Shown here one piece after another: positions 16,114 through 23,716 of a DNA stretch of 45,520 nucleotides. This stretch comes from Erwinia oleae (lineage in GTDB: Bacteria; Pseudomonadota; Gammaproteobacteria; Enterobacterales; Enterobacteriaceae): positions 1-45,520 of the forward strand of contig NZ_JNVB01000037.1 in assembly GCF_000770305.1 (NCBI RefSeq), written 5' to 3'. Both the position numbers and the translations under genes were made by a program. The notes under the pieces were generated by a model. It had not been told where the DNA came from. It worked only from the letters and a program-made list of their open reading frames with translations, and did no database searches. Every line of letters begins with the position of its first letter. Within the stretch, counting starts at the first letter, position 1.

Positions 16114-16476
16114 GTGGTAGAGAATTATCCGTTGCTATCGCAACGGGGAGTTTGGTATTTTGCCGTTGCTTCTGAAGCACCTCGTCGCTACTGCGGTTAT
16201 CAGTAGGGCGTATTGCTCTTTACCCGAGGAGTGGATGCGCAAGACGCAAAGACTCAGTGAGAAATGCGTCGGGTTCGAAGGCTCGGCCCCTGAGTTGAAA
16301 AATATACGATAAAACAACAGCCTGTGGTGCAGGCATGGCGGGAACAACATCTGGATGATGCGGTTCCCGTTTTTATTGGGGGGCACAGTCCCCGGTCAGT
16401 GATGAAAAGTAGAGCACAAGGATGCGATCGTGATATAACCTGATGATTCATTTGATAATCAGGGAAGCGTAGCTCA
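16114..16476 (+). promoter_or_regulatory. 363-bp leader with several hairpins before unknown gene
   Basis: No credible coding frame is seen here. Visible stems: CCGTTGC/GCAACGG just after topB (about 16128-16145); CTACTG/CAGTAG around 16180-16205; and a terminator-like stem CGGGAAC/GTTCCCG followed by T5ATT (16339-16375). GGGGG/TCCCC near 16378-16393 gives a further stem. The layout (stem, T-run, then a start codon about 100 bp on) resembles a regulated leader, and resembles leaders at 42946, 43660 and 44141. Confidence 0.5.
16339..16375 (+). terminator. Intrinsic terminator or attenuator in leader
   Basis: CGGGAAC (16339-16345) pairs with GTTCCCG (16363-16369), followed by TTTTTATT. It is 100 bp before the next start codon, so it could end topB transcripts or act as an attenuator. 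Confidence 0.6.
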
Positions 16477-17382
16477 ATGAATGTTTATAAGCTCTCAGTC
16501 CAGACCCAGGGCTATTTTCTTATCGAAAAGGACGACTATGAGCAGAGAACTGCGCGGCGTCCCCCGTGGTATAAAATGAGTGATGATGGTGAACCAAGGT
16601 ATTTTGCCATTTGTCCAGCCTGCAATAATCCGACACAAATTATCGGCTTATATAAACTACCCGCGAATATTTATCACCCTTACGCTAAGCACTATGGCAA
16701 GCCAGTTCCTGGGGTTGGAATATATGACAGGGAAGCCTTTGAGTGGTGTCCCTATTCAAATAAAAAGCCCGCCAGCAATGAGAGTAGACCAAAGCGTTTG
16801 CCGGGCGTACTGACACAGCAAATCCTCTCCATACTGGTAAAACATTTTGACAAAGTCGTCTGGTTATTAAGCCAATCCACGGGCATCAGAATTGATGAGA
16901 AACTTGCCAAAAATATGCTTGTGCAATACAGACGGGAAGAAGGGTGGCTCTACTCCCGGGCAACCTTGATGAATATTCCCTGGGTCTTTGCCTACATGAC
17001 GGATAATCAGGGCGTGCTTTTTAAAAAGTTCGGTGATAGCACGTTTGCGAATGAGCTTGTAGCCCGCGCGCAGGGCGTTCTGGAATTTACCGACAAGGGA
17101 TACCTCATCAAGCCGCAAACCTGTAAGGAGTATCTTGATCTGGGTGCTTATTATACTTTGCACCGGTCTGGAGTGGTTGATGATGTACTGACTGAATCAA
17201 TGGACATGGTTTTTACCCTGAAAAAAGGGTATGCGGAACCGCAGGAGATTTATCGCCAGACTATTTCCTTTGATTTCGAGCATTTTAATAATCTGGTCAA
17301 TTTTGGTGAGTGGAAAACATCCCCCTGGAATGAGCAGCTTCTTCAGCTTGCCCGGGAAATCCTGGGGGATCTGATCGCTTAG
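16477..17382 (+). CDS. Unknown protein with probable zinc-binding pair
   Basis: 301 residues, soluble. No family recognised. Near the N terminus a CPACNNP pair and, about 55 residues later, EWCPYS could bind a metal (zinc-ribbon-like), but four clear ligands are not certain. The middle (about 100-200) is helical, RRLPGVLTQQILSILVKHFD-like; the C terminus is also helical. GGGAAG precedes ATG 16477. It sits between topB and the SSB-like gene, so a DNA-metabolism role is plausible from context only. Its stop overlaps the stop of the reverse-strand gene by 4 bp. Confidence 0.7.
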   Translation: MNVYKLSVQTQGYFLIEKDDYEQRTARRPPWYKMSDDGEPRYFAICPACNNPTQIIGLYKLPANIYHPYAKHYGKPVPGVGIYDREAFEWCPYSNKKPASNESRPKRLPGVLTQQILSILVKHFDKVVWLLSQSTGIRIDEKLAKNMLVQYRREEGWLYSRATLMNIPWVFAYMTDNQGVLFKKFGDSTFANELVARAQGVLEFTDKGYLIKPQTCKEYLDLGAYYTLHRSGVVDDVLTESMDMVFTLKKGYAEPQEIYRQTISFDFEHFNNLVNFGEWKTSPWNEQLLQLAREILGDLIA

Positions 17383-17753
17383 CGCAATACGTTAAATTTG
17401 CTCTGGAGTGTCACCCACCATTCATCAGCAATAGGTGGTACTTCTCCCTGACGCTCGGCTTCGCGCAGGCTGAGTAAAATATTCTCCAGGGAGAGTAGAA
17501 AGGTGTGATGGTTGTCCTTCATAACAAAATGCAGTTGGGGCAATTCCGGCGAAGGGATGAGTGCACCAAGCGGGTAAGCCCAGTTGGCCGGGATAGATTT
17601 TTCAGCCGGAATGGCGGGGGCGTGCTTGTCTGACATAATGTGCTCCAGGTTGATAAAATTCCCTGCCAGTGTTCCTTTTGCGCCGCTGTTTTTCACCAGT
17701 AAATCAGATACCCGTCGAAAGGATTTCAGACAATAAGAGTTTAATATTGACAT
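17379..17753 (-). CDS. Hypothetical protein divergent from ssb-like gene
   Basis: 124 residues from the first ATG (17753); an alternative start at 17636 would give 85 residues. No domain recognised. The C-terminal half (HFVMKDNHHTFLLSLENILL) is amphipathic helical and PPIADEWWVTLQSKFNVL ends it. It runs opposite to its neighbours, converging tail-to-tail with the unknown gene upstream and diverging from the SSB-like gene across the STAXI-like element. Coding support is modest: an uninterrupted frame and good composition. Confidence 0.5.
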   Translation of the reverse strand: MSILNSYCLKSFRRVSDLLVKNSGAKGTLAGNFINLEHIMSDKHAPAIPAEKSIPANWAYPLGALIPSPELPQLHFVMKDNHHTFLLSLENILLSLREAERQGEVPPIADEWWVTLQSKFNVLR

Positions 17754-17787
17754 CGTTTCCACTGGTTTAAATAATAACCGGGCTTAC

Positions 17788-17945
17788 TCGTTGTCTCAGA
17801 CAACAGCCAATGTCCCGGTGATTTGAGAGGGACGCCTTCGGGCGATCACAAGCCAAAGCGACCATGACCTGAGAGGACGCGCTTTCGAGCGGTAACCCCC
17901 CTGAACCTTTGAGAGTGGGGATCGCGGTTTACTGCGATAAAGGTA
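17788..17945 (+). ncRNA. STAXI-like structured element, copy 1 (two units)
   Basis: Begins with GTTGTC-TCA-GACAAC (17790-17804), then AGCCAATG. Two similar pseudoknot-like units follow, each with GAGAGGGACGCC or GAGAGGACGCG, a UUCG/UUUCGAG-capped stem and a partner strand (GGTGAT with GATCAC; GGTTACC-type). It ends with a CCCC/GGGG stem and ATCGCGG...CTGCGAT (about 17921-17937). Two further copies are at 40822 and 42744. Its neighbours (SSB-like, topoisomerase, antirestriction, XerD-like) are those that gave the published STAXI motif its name. Whether it acts as RNA or single-stranded DNA is unknown. Confidence 0.8.
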
Positions 17946-17988
17946 TATCTATCCAACTCAACAGACAGTCAGCGCTCTGACGCTGATA

Positions 17989-18046
17989 CCCTGCGGGAAA
18001 ACTTCCCCAGGGACGTTTCTCCGCTTACCGATTTATTCCCGAGGAG
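17989..18046 (+). promoter_or_regulatory. Alternative-hairpin leader of ssb-like gene
   Basis: CCCTGCGGGAA (17989-17999) pairs with TTCCCCAGGG (18003-18012), leaving one bulge. Its CGGGAA half (17994-17999) can instead pair with TTCCCG (18036-18041), which abuts the GAGGAG ribosome binding site of the 18054 start. The same A-B-C order recurs before 43007, 43719 and 44201. Confidence 0.5.
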
Positions 18047-18053
18047 AAACACT

Positions 18054-18533
18054 ATGTCTCAAACTACCCAATCTACCGCTGCTGCTACCCAGACCAGCTA
18101 TTTCAATCTGCATATTGATGGTATGGGGTATCTCAGCAACATTCGCGAAGTTACTACTGCTAACAATGGCTCTTTCCTGTGCTGTGTGATTAATGCGCTG
18201 CACGGTTCGACCGATAAACCGGATTACACGCGTTTCGATGTGACCGTTTCAGGTAAAGAAGCCAGTGATTTGATCCGGCGTTGTCAGAAAGCCGTCGATG
18301 AAGAGAAGAAAGTGCTGTTAGGCTTTAAACTCAGCAATCTGACGGCAGATGTGTTTACCCTGACTAAGGGTGAACACGCAGGCGAAACGCGCCCAACCCT
18401 CAAAGCCAGACTGATAAAAATTAGCTGGATTAAAGTCGGGCAGGAGATGGTGTTTAAAGCTGAGAAATCAGCTCCAGCACCTGCGGCACCTGCAAGCGCT
18501 GAACAAAGACAGTACCCAGGCAATACGTTCTGA
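18054..18533 (+). CDS. DUF3577 (STY4534-type) SSB-like ICE replication protein
   Basis: 159 residues. The conserved segment YFNLHIDGMGYLSNIREV, then FLCCVINALHG and YTRFDVTVSGKEASDLIRRCQ, matches the DUF3577/STY4534 group, an OB-fold-like, single-strand-binding-related family of ICE replication proteins. The C terminus is Ala/Pro-rich and ends PGNTF, not the acidic DDxPF tail of canonical SSB, so partner recruitment may differ. GAGGAGAAACACT precedes ATG 18054. A strong terminator follows. The long leader with a STAXI-like element suggests tight regulation. Confidence 0.88.
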   Translation: MSQTTQSTAAATQTSYFNLHIDGMGYLSNIREVTTANNGSFLCCVINALHGSTDKPDYTRFDVTVSGKEASDLIRRCQKAVDEEKKVLLGFKLSNLTADVFTLTKGEHAGETRPTLKARLIKISWIKVGQEMVFKAEKSAPAPAAPASAEQRQYPGNTF

Positions 18534-18553
18534 TTTGCCCATGTAGCCCCCTT

Positions 18554-18580
18554 ACGCCAGAGATCCTCTGGCGTTTTTTT
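18554..18580 (+). terminator. Intrinsic terminator after ssb-like gene
   Basis: ACGCCAGAG and CTCTGGCGT form a perfect 9-bp stem with the loop ATC and are followed by seven T. It separates the maintenance block from the transfer operon. Confidence 0.95.
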
Positions 18581-18667
18581 ATTTTTGAAATATGAGTTGT
18601 TGATTGAGGGAGATAGTGAAGATTCGCACAGTGAGCAGGTCTTTTTGACTGTTTACTGAGGATTTTT

Positions 18668-19291
18668 ATGAAATCACGTTACGTTTTTTCCCTTTGCCTG
18701 CTGGCGGCCATACTGACCGGATGCGTTCAGCATCAGCAGCCTGAATCTGCTTCGCTGCTATCGGGCACTCGTCTAACCAGCAATGTTCAGCCGGCCAGTC
18801 CCGATGTTTTTGCCACTGCGCCGGAAGTGGTGCGCTACGATCGCTATCTGCTGGTCAGCACCACACCTTCTCAGGCTCAGCGGATGCCGTTGGAGCAGGT
18901 GATTGATATCCGCATTCCGGCCTCCCTTTTTCCTGCTGTGGGTGATGCCATGCGCTATGTGCTGCGCCAGTCCGGCTTCAGCCTGTGCGCGATGACGTCG
19001 GTCAACCGTGTGCTTTACAGCCAGCCGCTGCCAGCGGTGCATTACCAGCTCGGTCCCGTTCGACTGAGTGAGGCGCTGCAAATCCTGGCTGGTCCGGCCT
19101 GGCAACTGGATATCGATGCCGTGCAGCGCGTGGTGTGCCACTCTCTGCGTAAAGGTTACCGTCTCCCCCCTGAAACGACCCCTGCCAGTCAGATCACGCT
19201 TGTGCAACCTCCGGTCGTTCAGGCCGTGGCACCTCAGTCTGCATCAACTCCATTGGCTCCGGCGCCTGCCCGGCAAAGGATGTTGAAATGA
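18668..19291 (+). CDS. PilL N-terminal-domain lipoprotein (TIGR03748-like)
   Basis: 207 residues. A signal peptide ending LTGCVQ predicts a lipoprotein. The conserved region (VRYDRYLLVSTTPSQAQRMPL and VGDAMRYVLRQSGFSL, then LSEALQILAGPAWQLDIDA) corresponds to the N-terminal domain of PilL found in PFGI-1-class ICEs, a secretin-like/STN-type fold. SPI-7 continues with a complete type IVB pilus operon; none is found in this window, so only this domain remains here. The C terminus is Pro/Ala-rich. It is the first gene of the transfer operon and overlaps the next by ATGA. Confidence 0.8.
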   Translation: MKSRYVFSLCLLAAILTGCVQHQQPESASLLSGTRLTSNVQPASPDVFATAPEVVRYDRYLLVSTTPSQAQRMPLEQVIDIRIPASLFPAVGDAMRYVLRQSGFSLCAMTSVNRVLYSQPLPAVHYQLGPVRLSEALQILAGPAWQLDIDAVQRVVCHSLRKGYRLPPETTPASQITLVQPPVVQAVAPQSASTPLAPAPARQRMLK

Positions 19292-20001
19292 GCGAGAGAA
19301 CAGAAAACGTATCCTCTCGTCCGGGCAGAATGATGCGCACTTTGCGTTACGGGGCCTTCACGCTCCTGGCGCTGTGTGTTGCCGGAACGGGCGTTACCGT
19401 GATGCGTCAGTCAGCCGACATCAAATCATTACGTATCGCGGTGGGGCAGGCTCCAGGGCGCGATGCTGTGCAGCAGGAACTGGACCAACTGGGGGAGCGG
19501 GTCAGCCGCAACGACGAAGCGCTGAAAACCCTGGCGATATCGCTGGAGGCCGTGAAGGGATTGCCCGTGGTGGACACCCTGGCCTTTGAACAACTGGTGC
19601 AGCAGGTACGCCAGCTTGAGTCCCGGGAGAGTCAGGCCGCACCGTCGGGGCTTGCGGCCAAGATGGCGCTATTGCAAACCCGCGTGGATGCGCTGGAAAA
19701 GCGTGCCAGTGGTGAACAGAGCGCTCCGCCTCCATCTTCTGCCGGAGCTGTGACGCCAGCCGCGAAGAAAACCCCATCCCGGCGTACCCGGGCAATCACA
19801 GCCCCTTTTCGCGTGACCAGCATTGAGCGGCGCGGTGGTTCTGTAGTGGTCGCCGTGGCTCCGCTGCGGGCATTCCGCCTTGCCGATATCCGGTTGATAG
19901 ATACGGGGGAAACGTTTCAGGGCTGGACGCTAATGTCAGCCGCAGGCAATCAGGCCCAATTCAGCGTAGCGGGCCGTACACAGTCCCTGAATGTTCAATA
20001 A
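19288..20001 (+). CDS. Transfer-region membrane protein with coiled coil
   Basis: 237 residues. A single TM (about 21-40, TLLALCVAGTGVTVM) is followed by a coiled coil (about 60-135, with repeated LEAVKG/VRQLESRE-type heptads) and a Pro-rich spacer; the C-terminal domain (about 175-235) has PFRVTSIERRGGSVVVAVAP. This layout (bitopic, coiled coil, periplasmic domain) resembles pilus-assembly PilP/TraP-type or conjugation accessory proteins. Family not assigned with confidence. Coupled to the PilL-like gene by an ATGA overlap. Confidence 0.75.
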   Translation: MSERTENVSSRPGRMMRTLRYGAFTLLALCVAGTGVTVMRQSADIKSLRIAVGQAPGRDAVQQELDQLGERVSRNDEALKTLAISLEAVKGLPVVDTLAFEQLVQQVRQLESRESQAAPSGLAAKMALLQTRVDALEKRASGEQSAPPPSSAGAVTPAAKKTPSRRTRAITAPFRVTSIERRGGSVVVAVAPLRAFRLADIRLIDTGETFQGWTLMSAAGNQAQFSVAGRTQSLNVQ

Positions 20002-20015
20002 AAGGAATTAGCCTG

Positions 20016-20735
20016 ATGAAATTAATTACCCTCGTGCTGGGATTAAGTTTGTTTCCCGCCTCCCTCGCCCTGGCAGCTTCGCAAAACGGCCAATTGCAGC
20101 AGGGCCGCACGACCAGCGTGAGTACCACGTTGCAGGCGCTGGAGGAGGTGCAGTCGAAGAAAAATGCGCAGGAATGGGGATTGACCGTTGAAGAGTGGCA
20201 GCGCTATCAGGCGCTAAACAAGGGACGCCGGGGCGTTTTATCACCGGGGTTAGATCCCATTACCACCCTGGGTATCGAGGCAAGAACGGCAGAAGAGCGC
20301 CGCCGCTACGCTGAACTTTCCGTTAAACAGGACTTTCAGCGGGTCGAGTCAGAGCTGGCGTTCCAGCGAGAGATCAATGCCGCCTGGCAGCGTATCTATC
20401 CCGATATTTTGCCCGTACAGGCAACCGGTCGCTCCCTCGCTCAGGGTAATGGTCGCCTGGCGCTGTTTGTCCGGGCCGACTGTGTGCCCTGTGAGTCAAA
20501 AGTTGCCACACTGCTGGCAGGCCAGCGCCCGCTGGATATCTATCTGGTTGGTAGTGACGGTAAAGATGAGGTGGTGCGAGCCTGGGCAAAAAAACTGGCG
20601 ATACCCACCGATCGCGTTCGGGCAAAAACCGTCACGCTCAATCACGACCGTGGCCAATGGTTTAAGTTCGGGCAGGGAAGAATGCCCGTAGTGCTGCAAC
20701 AGGGAGAAAGCGGATGGCAAATTACCGCATTTTAG
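20016..20735 (+). CDS. ICE protein TIGR03759 family
   Basis: 239 residues. A signal peptide (MKLITLVLGLSLFPASLALA) exports it to the periplasm. EWGLTVEEWQRYQALNKGRR and TLGIEARTAEERRRYAELSV are typical of TIGR03759 proteins of ICE transfer operons. The C-terminal part looks like a thioredoxin fold with a CVPC motif (about residue 158) and a cis-Pro-like GRMPVVLQ, so it may take part in disulfide handling or only share the fold. It overlaps the transglycosylase gene by 22 bp. Confidence 0.85.
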   Translation: MKLITLVLGLSLFPASLALAASQNGQLQQGRTTSVSTTLQALEEVQSKKNAQEWGLTVEEWQRYQALNKGRRGVLSPGLDPITTLGIEARTAEERRRYAELSVKQDFQRVESELAFQREINAAWQRIYPDILPVQATGRSLAQGNGRLALFVRADCVPCESKVATLLAGQRPLDIYLVGSDGKDEVVRAWAKKLAIPTDRVRAKTVTLNHDRGQWFKFGQGRMPVVLQQGESGWQITAF

Positions 20736-21310
20736 GCGCCATGATGCTGACCATCGGCAGCCCATTCAGCCAGGCCGCCGACGCGCGACAGCAAATCCCA
20801 CCGGGCTATTATCAGGTTGCCATGCAGGAGCGGGTGCCTGCCGAGGCGCTGTACAGCCTGGCGCTGACCGAGTCGTCGAAGAAACTTCCCCACGGTATCA
20901 GGCCCTGGCCGTGGACTCTCAACGTTGCGGGAAAAGGTTATCGATATGCTACCCGGCAGCAGGCTTACCAGGCGCTGCTGAAGTTTATGCGTCGCTATCC
21001 GCTAAAGCGCATCGATGTGGGGATTGCCCAGGTCAATCTGGGCTGGAACGGGCAGCATTTCCGCTCCACTTGGGAAGCATTTGATCCCTACATCAATCTG
21101 CACGCCGCAGCCCGTATTTTGCGGGCCTGCTATGACAAAAAACCGGGTAGCTGGATAGCCGCAGCCGGTTGCTATCACCACCCGGCAGGTGGCAAACCTA
21201 CCCGAACCTATCAGGCCATTGTGAAACGACACCTTAATCAACTGGAGCCAGCGATTGGACAGCTTGCTTCCCGGGGAGTCGCTGAACCTGCACCAGGAGC
21301 TATGCCATGA
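20714..21310 (+). CDS. Lytic transglycosylase-like (SLT) protein of the transfer system
   Basis: 198 residues with a signal peptide (cleavage likely after SQAADA). The domain begins VPAEALYSLALTESSK, where the Glu of LTESS is the expected catalytic acid; IDVGIAQVNLGWN and ILRACYDK...WIAAAGCYH complete the SLT/IagB pattern. Such periplasmic enzymes open peptidoglycan for the conjugation channel. Overlapping start within the preceding gene is common in this operon type. It overlaps the next gene by ATGA. Confidence 0.9.
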   Translation: MANYRILGAMMLTIGSPFSQAADARQQIPPGYYQVAMQERVPAEALYSLALTESSKKLPHGIRPWPWTLNVAGKGYRYATRQQAYQALLKFMRRYPLKRIDVGIAQVNLGWNGQHFRSTWEAFDPYINLHAAARILRACYDKKPGSWIAAAGCYHHPAGGKPTRTYQAIVKRHLNQLEPAIGQLASRGVAEPAPGAMP

Positions 21311-21822
21311 AATCCCGTTTCCTACTCTTCCTGGCGGGAAGTGTGATGCTAAGCGTAATCAGCATCACGGCCAGGGCTGAATTGACGGTTGTAGCTGATT
21401 TAGGCGGACAGCTAACGGCCAAATACTTTGAAGGTATCAATAACCAGGGGGCAGCGATTGATTCACAACCGGAATCGTCCCCGGTGCCAGCGGATGTGGC
21501 TCTCGGATTACCGATCAGCACGCTGGAAATGACGCCGGGCAGCGTGGCGGCCAGAACGCTGAAGCTGCCGGGCATGCGGCCGCTTTTTTTGGTGGGTGAC
21601 GATGAGCTGTCCCGCCGCTGGCTGTCCCTGCGCCGGGATACCCTGATCCAGCTAAATGCCACCGGGCTGGTTATCAACGTTGCCAGTATGGGGGCGCTCA
21701 GAGATCTGCAACATCACGCCGCAGGGCTGGAGTTGATACCTGCTTCCGGCAGCGATCTGGCAAAGCGGCTGGGACTTTCTCATTACCCGGTACTGTTGAC
21801 GGAAAAGGGCCTGGAACAATGA
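21307..21822 (+). CDS. ICE protein TIGR03765 family (TrbC/TraW-like)
   Basis: 171 residues with a signal peptide ending ITARA. Conserved segments LGLPISTLEMTPGSVAAR, LFLVGDDELSRRWLSLRRD and HYPVLLTEKGLEQ match TIGR03765 members of PFGI-1-type transfer operons. Periplasmic; role presumed in mating-channel assembly. In related ICEs the coupling-protein gene traD usually comes next; here the next ATG overlaps this stop (ATGA) and belongs to a TIGR03747-type membrane protein, so traD is not in the usual place. Confidence 0.85.
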   Translation: MKSRFLLFLAGSVMLSVISITARAELTVVADLGGQLTAKYFEGINNQGAAIDSQPESSPVPADVALGLPISTLEMTPGSVAARTLKLPGMRPLFLVGDDELSRRWLSLRRDTLIQLNATGLVINVASMGALRDLQHHAAGLELIPASGSDLAKRLGLSHYPVLLTEKGLEQ

Positions 21823-22604
21823 GAAGTTTACCGATAGAAAGCCTGGGGCCAGTGATCTGGCTGTTGCTGTTACTCAGCCTGCTGGGCTGGATACCTAAAC
21901 AGCATGGTTTACTGATGACGGTACTGTGGGATATGCCGTGGCGAATTATCGGTATGCTGCTGGTTTCCCTGCTGTTCAGCCTGATAGTCGAGTATATCGG
22001 GATCGCTTTCTTATGGCCGGACCAGGGGGTAGAGCACAGCCGGGCGGTGATGGTCACCGAAAGCGGCTGGTTCGCCGGAGGCTTTACCCGCAGCCTGCTG
22101 CTGTCTGCTCCTGTGGCATCGGTCAATAGCTGGATCAGCGCCGGTTATCAGTGGTTGTTTGTAAACAGTGGCTTTATGGGCTGGCTACAGTCGGTACAGA
22201 ACGTGCAGACGGGCAATTTTGTGACCGACAACCTGAACGTCAGCGGCGTCTGGCTGCTCCAGACCCTGCGTGAATACCTGATGGCCTCCGTGTATGTCAC
22301 CCTTATTTTCCTGATGCGGTTGACCATTCTGGTGCTGTCGGTGCCCCTGTTTATGCTGGTGGCGCTGGTTGGTGTGGTCGATGGCATGGTCAGACGCGAC
22401 CTGCGGCGCTACGGGGCGGGGTATGAGTCGAGTTTTCTTTACCATCACGCCAAGCGGTTTGTGAAACCTGCCGTCTATATCCCCTGTGTTCTCTATCTGT
22501 CAGCGCCGTTTGCAGTCTATCCGAACCTGTTGTTATTGCCTGCCGCGCTACTGATGGGGTTGGCGATATCGGTGACGATGGGTAGCTTTAAGAAATATTT
22601 GTGA
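21819..22604 (+). CDS. ICE inner-membrane protein TIGR03747/DUF4400 family
   Basis: 261 residues. Five or so TM segments: about 11-25, 30-60, 155-185 and two near 225-255. VMVTESGWFAGGFTRSLLL and the segment DGMVRRDLRRYGAGYESSFLYHHAKR are recognisable family blocks of TIGR03747 (DUF4400) proteins of ICE transfer operons. Exact role unknown. It overlaps the preceding gene. No terminator is clear before the reverse-strand toxin gene. Confidence 0.85.
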   Translation: MRSLPIESLGPVIWLLLLLSLLGWIPKQHGLLMTVLWDMPWRIIGMLLVSLLFSLIVEYIGIAFLWPDQGVEHSRAVMVTESGWFAGGFTRSLLLSAPVASVNSWISAGYQWLFVNSGFMGWLQSVQNVQTGNFVTDNLNVSGVWLLQTLREYLMASVYVTLIFLMRLTILVLSVPLFMLVALVGVVDGMVRRDLRRYGAGYESSFLYHHAKRFVKPAVYIPCVLYLSAPFAVYPNLLLLPAALLMGLAISVTMGSFKKYL

Positions 22605-22641
22605 AAGCATGGTGCGACCTTCCGGGAGGAAGTCGCTTTTC

Positions 22642-22917
22642 TCAGGGGTATTCCTGGCGGGCATGCAGAACATCAAGGACTTCAATGCACTCGGCCTGTA
22701 CCCGATAGACCACCACATAATTGGGATGAGCGACAATTTCCCGTGTGCCGGGAACCCTTCCTGGACGAAATATATAGGGATGCGTCGTTGCCGGGAGGGT
22801 GGAGTCTTCAATGCGGTGAAGTAATGACTCAGCGGCGAAAGGATTCTGTTCGGCAATAAACCCGATTAATGTATAGAGTGAGATTCTGGCATTGTCAGTC
22901 CATTTGACGGGTAGCAT
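22642..22917 (-). CDS. RelE/ParE-family toxin
   Basis: 91 residues. VKWTDNARISLYTLIGFIAEQNP at the start, RPGRVPGTREIVAHPNYVVVYRV in the middle and EVLDVLHARQEYP at the end form the RelE/ParE toxin pattern. Such toxins either cleave ribosome-bound mRNA (RelE) or poison gyrase (ParE); the split cannot be made from sequence here. The start overlaps the antitoxin stop (TGATG). Reverse strand, inserted in the transfer operon. Confidence 0.88.
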   Translation of the reverse strand: MLPVKWTDNARISLYTLIGFIAEQNPFAAESLLHRIEDSTLPATTHPYIFRPGRVPGTREIVAHPNYVVVYRVQAECIEVLDVLHARQEYP

Positions 22918-23108
22918 CAGGCCTGCTTCCTTCTCGCTTTTGCCTCTTCAATAATTTTCCACGCGCCAGCCATCACTTCATCGTGAGGAATAGTGGGTTC
23001 AGTACTGTTCATCGCAGCCTCTACTTTAGCCCGAAACCAGCGATCGTAGCTGTCAGCCTGCTCCTGAGTCTCAAACTCGGACACGATCGGGGATAGTTTA
23101 GTGGTCAT
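22917..23108 (-). CDS. Antitoxin partner of RelE/ParE toxin
   Basis: 63 residues from ATG 23108, placed by GGAG eight bases upstream; GTG 23117 is the alternative start. The protein is short, acidic/charged and helical (QEQADSYDRWFRAKVEAAMN and PHDEVMAGAWKIIEE), with a RelB/ParD-like size and position. The first gene of the pair, as is usual. An antitoxin would neutralise the toxin and probably autoregulate the operon. Confidence 0.8.
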   Translation of the reverse strand: MTTKLSPIVSEFETQEQADSYDRWFRAKVEAAMNSTEPTIPHDEVMAGAWKIIEEAKARRKQA

Positions 23109-23230
23109 TTTCTTCACTCCATATGCTGCTGGACTTTTGACCAGTATAGCCCTTTGTGCTGCTCAGTCCAAGCCGGGATAAACCGGTGAAATAGCAAGCC
23201 TGCGCGTCTTTTCATCGGGTTGTCGTGGCC

Positions 23231-23294
23231 TGCGGGGAGCACAAGCCCGCTTGTGCCGGGGTGGCAAAGAACCCCGATGGCGCGGAACGCGCCA
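23231..23294. ncRNA. Three consecutive hairpins in the antitoxin-to-tra gap
   Basis: GCACAAG-CCCG-CTTGTGC (23239-23256), CGGGGT-GGCAAAGA-ACCCCG (23257-23276) and TGGCGCG-GAA-CGCGCCA (23278-23294) follow one another without spacing. All arms are perfect. There is no T-run. The 296-bp gap holds no gene. It could be a structured 5' leader of the RAQPRD operon, a small RNA, or an oriT-like region. Confidence 0.6.
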
Positions 23295-23404
23295 CGCTAT
23301 TGATTCACTCTGAAATTTTCAAATTCCCCATTCTGGTTGTTTGCTGACCTTTTCCTCCCTTTTCGCCAGTCTGGGCCTGCATCCATTCATAAAGGGAGGT
23401 TTAT

Positions 23405-23716
23405 ATGCTTATCACACCACTGCGGGCGTTATGCCTGGCGGGTTGCCTGTTCGCCGTGTTTTCCGTTCAGGCGGGGGAGAAAGATGAGCTGGCTCTGATC
23501 ATGAAGCAACTGGATCAGCTCCAGGCCAGCCTGGAGCGCGCCCGCGTGGTGTCGGTTCAGGACGGCCATGATGGTCGTTTTTATTTTGATTACCTGCGGG
23601 CTACACAGGATCTCAACACGATGCGCCGAGGGATTGAGTTTTACCTTGAACCCTCTCGCGCTCAACCTTCGGCATCCTTCGTTTCCGGTCAGTATCGCCA
23701 GGAGCGCCGGAAATGA
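23405..23716 (+). CDS. RAQPRD-family ICE protein
   Basis: 103 residues with a signal peptide (cleaved near VQAGEK). The segment LIMKQLDQLQASLERARV and a C-terminal SRAQPSASFVSGQYR, close to the RAQPRD motif, match the RAQPRD (TIGR01690) family of small periplasmic ICE proteins. AAAGGGAGG precedes ATG 23405. Function unknown; part of the transfer set. Overlaps the next gene by 4 bp. Confidence 0.85.
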   Translation: MLITPLRALCLAGCLFAVFSVQAGEKDELALIMKQLDQLQASLERARVVSVQDGHDGRFYFDYLRATQDLNTMRRGIEFYLEPSRAQPSASFVSGQYRQERRK

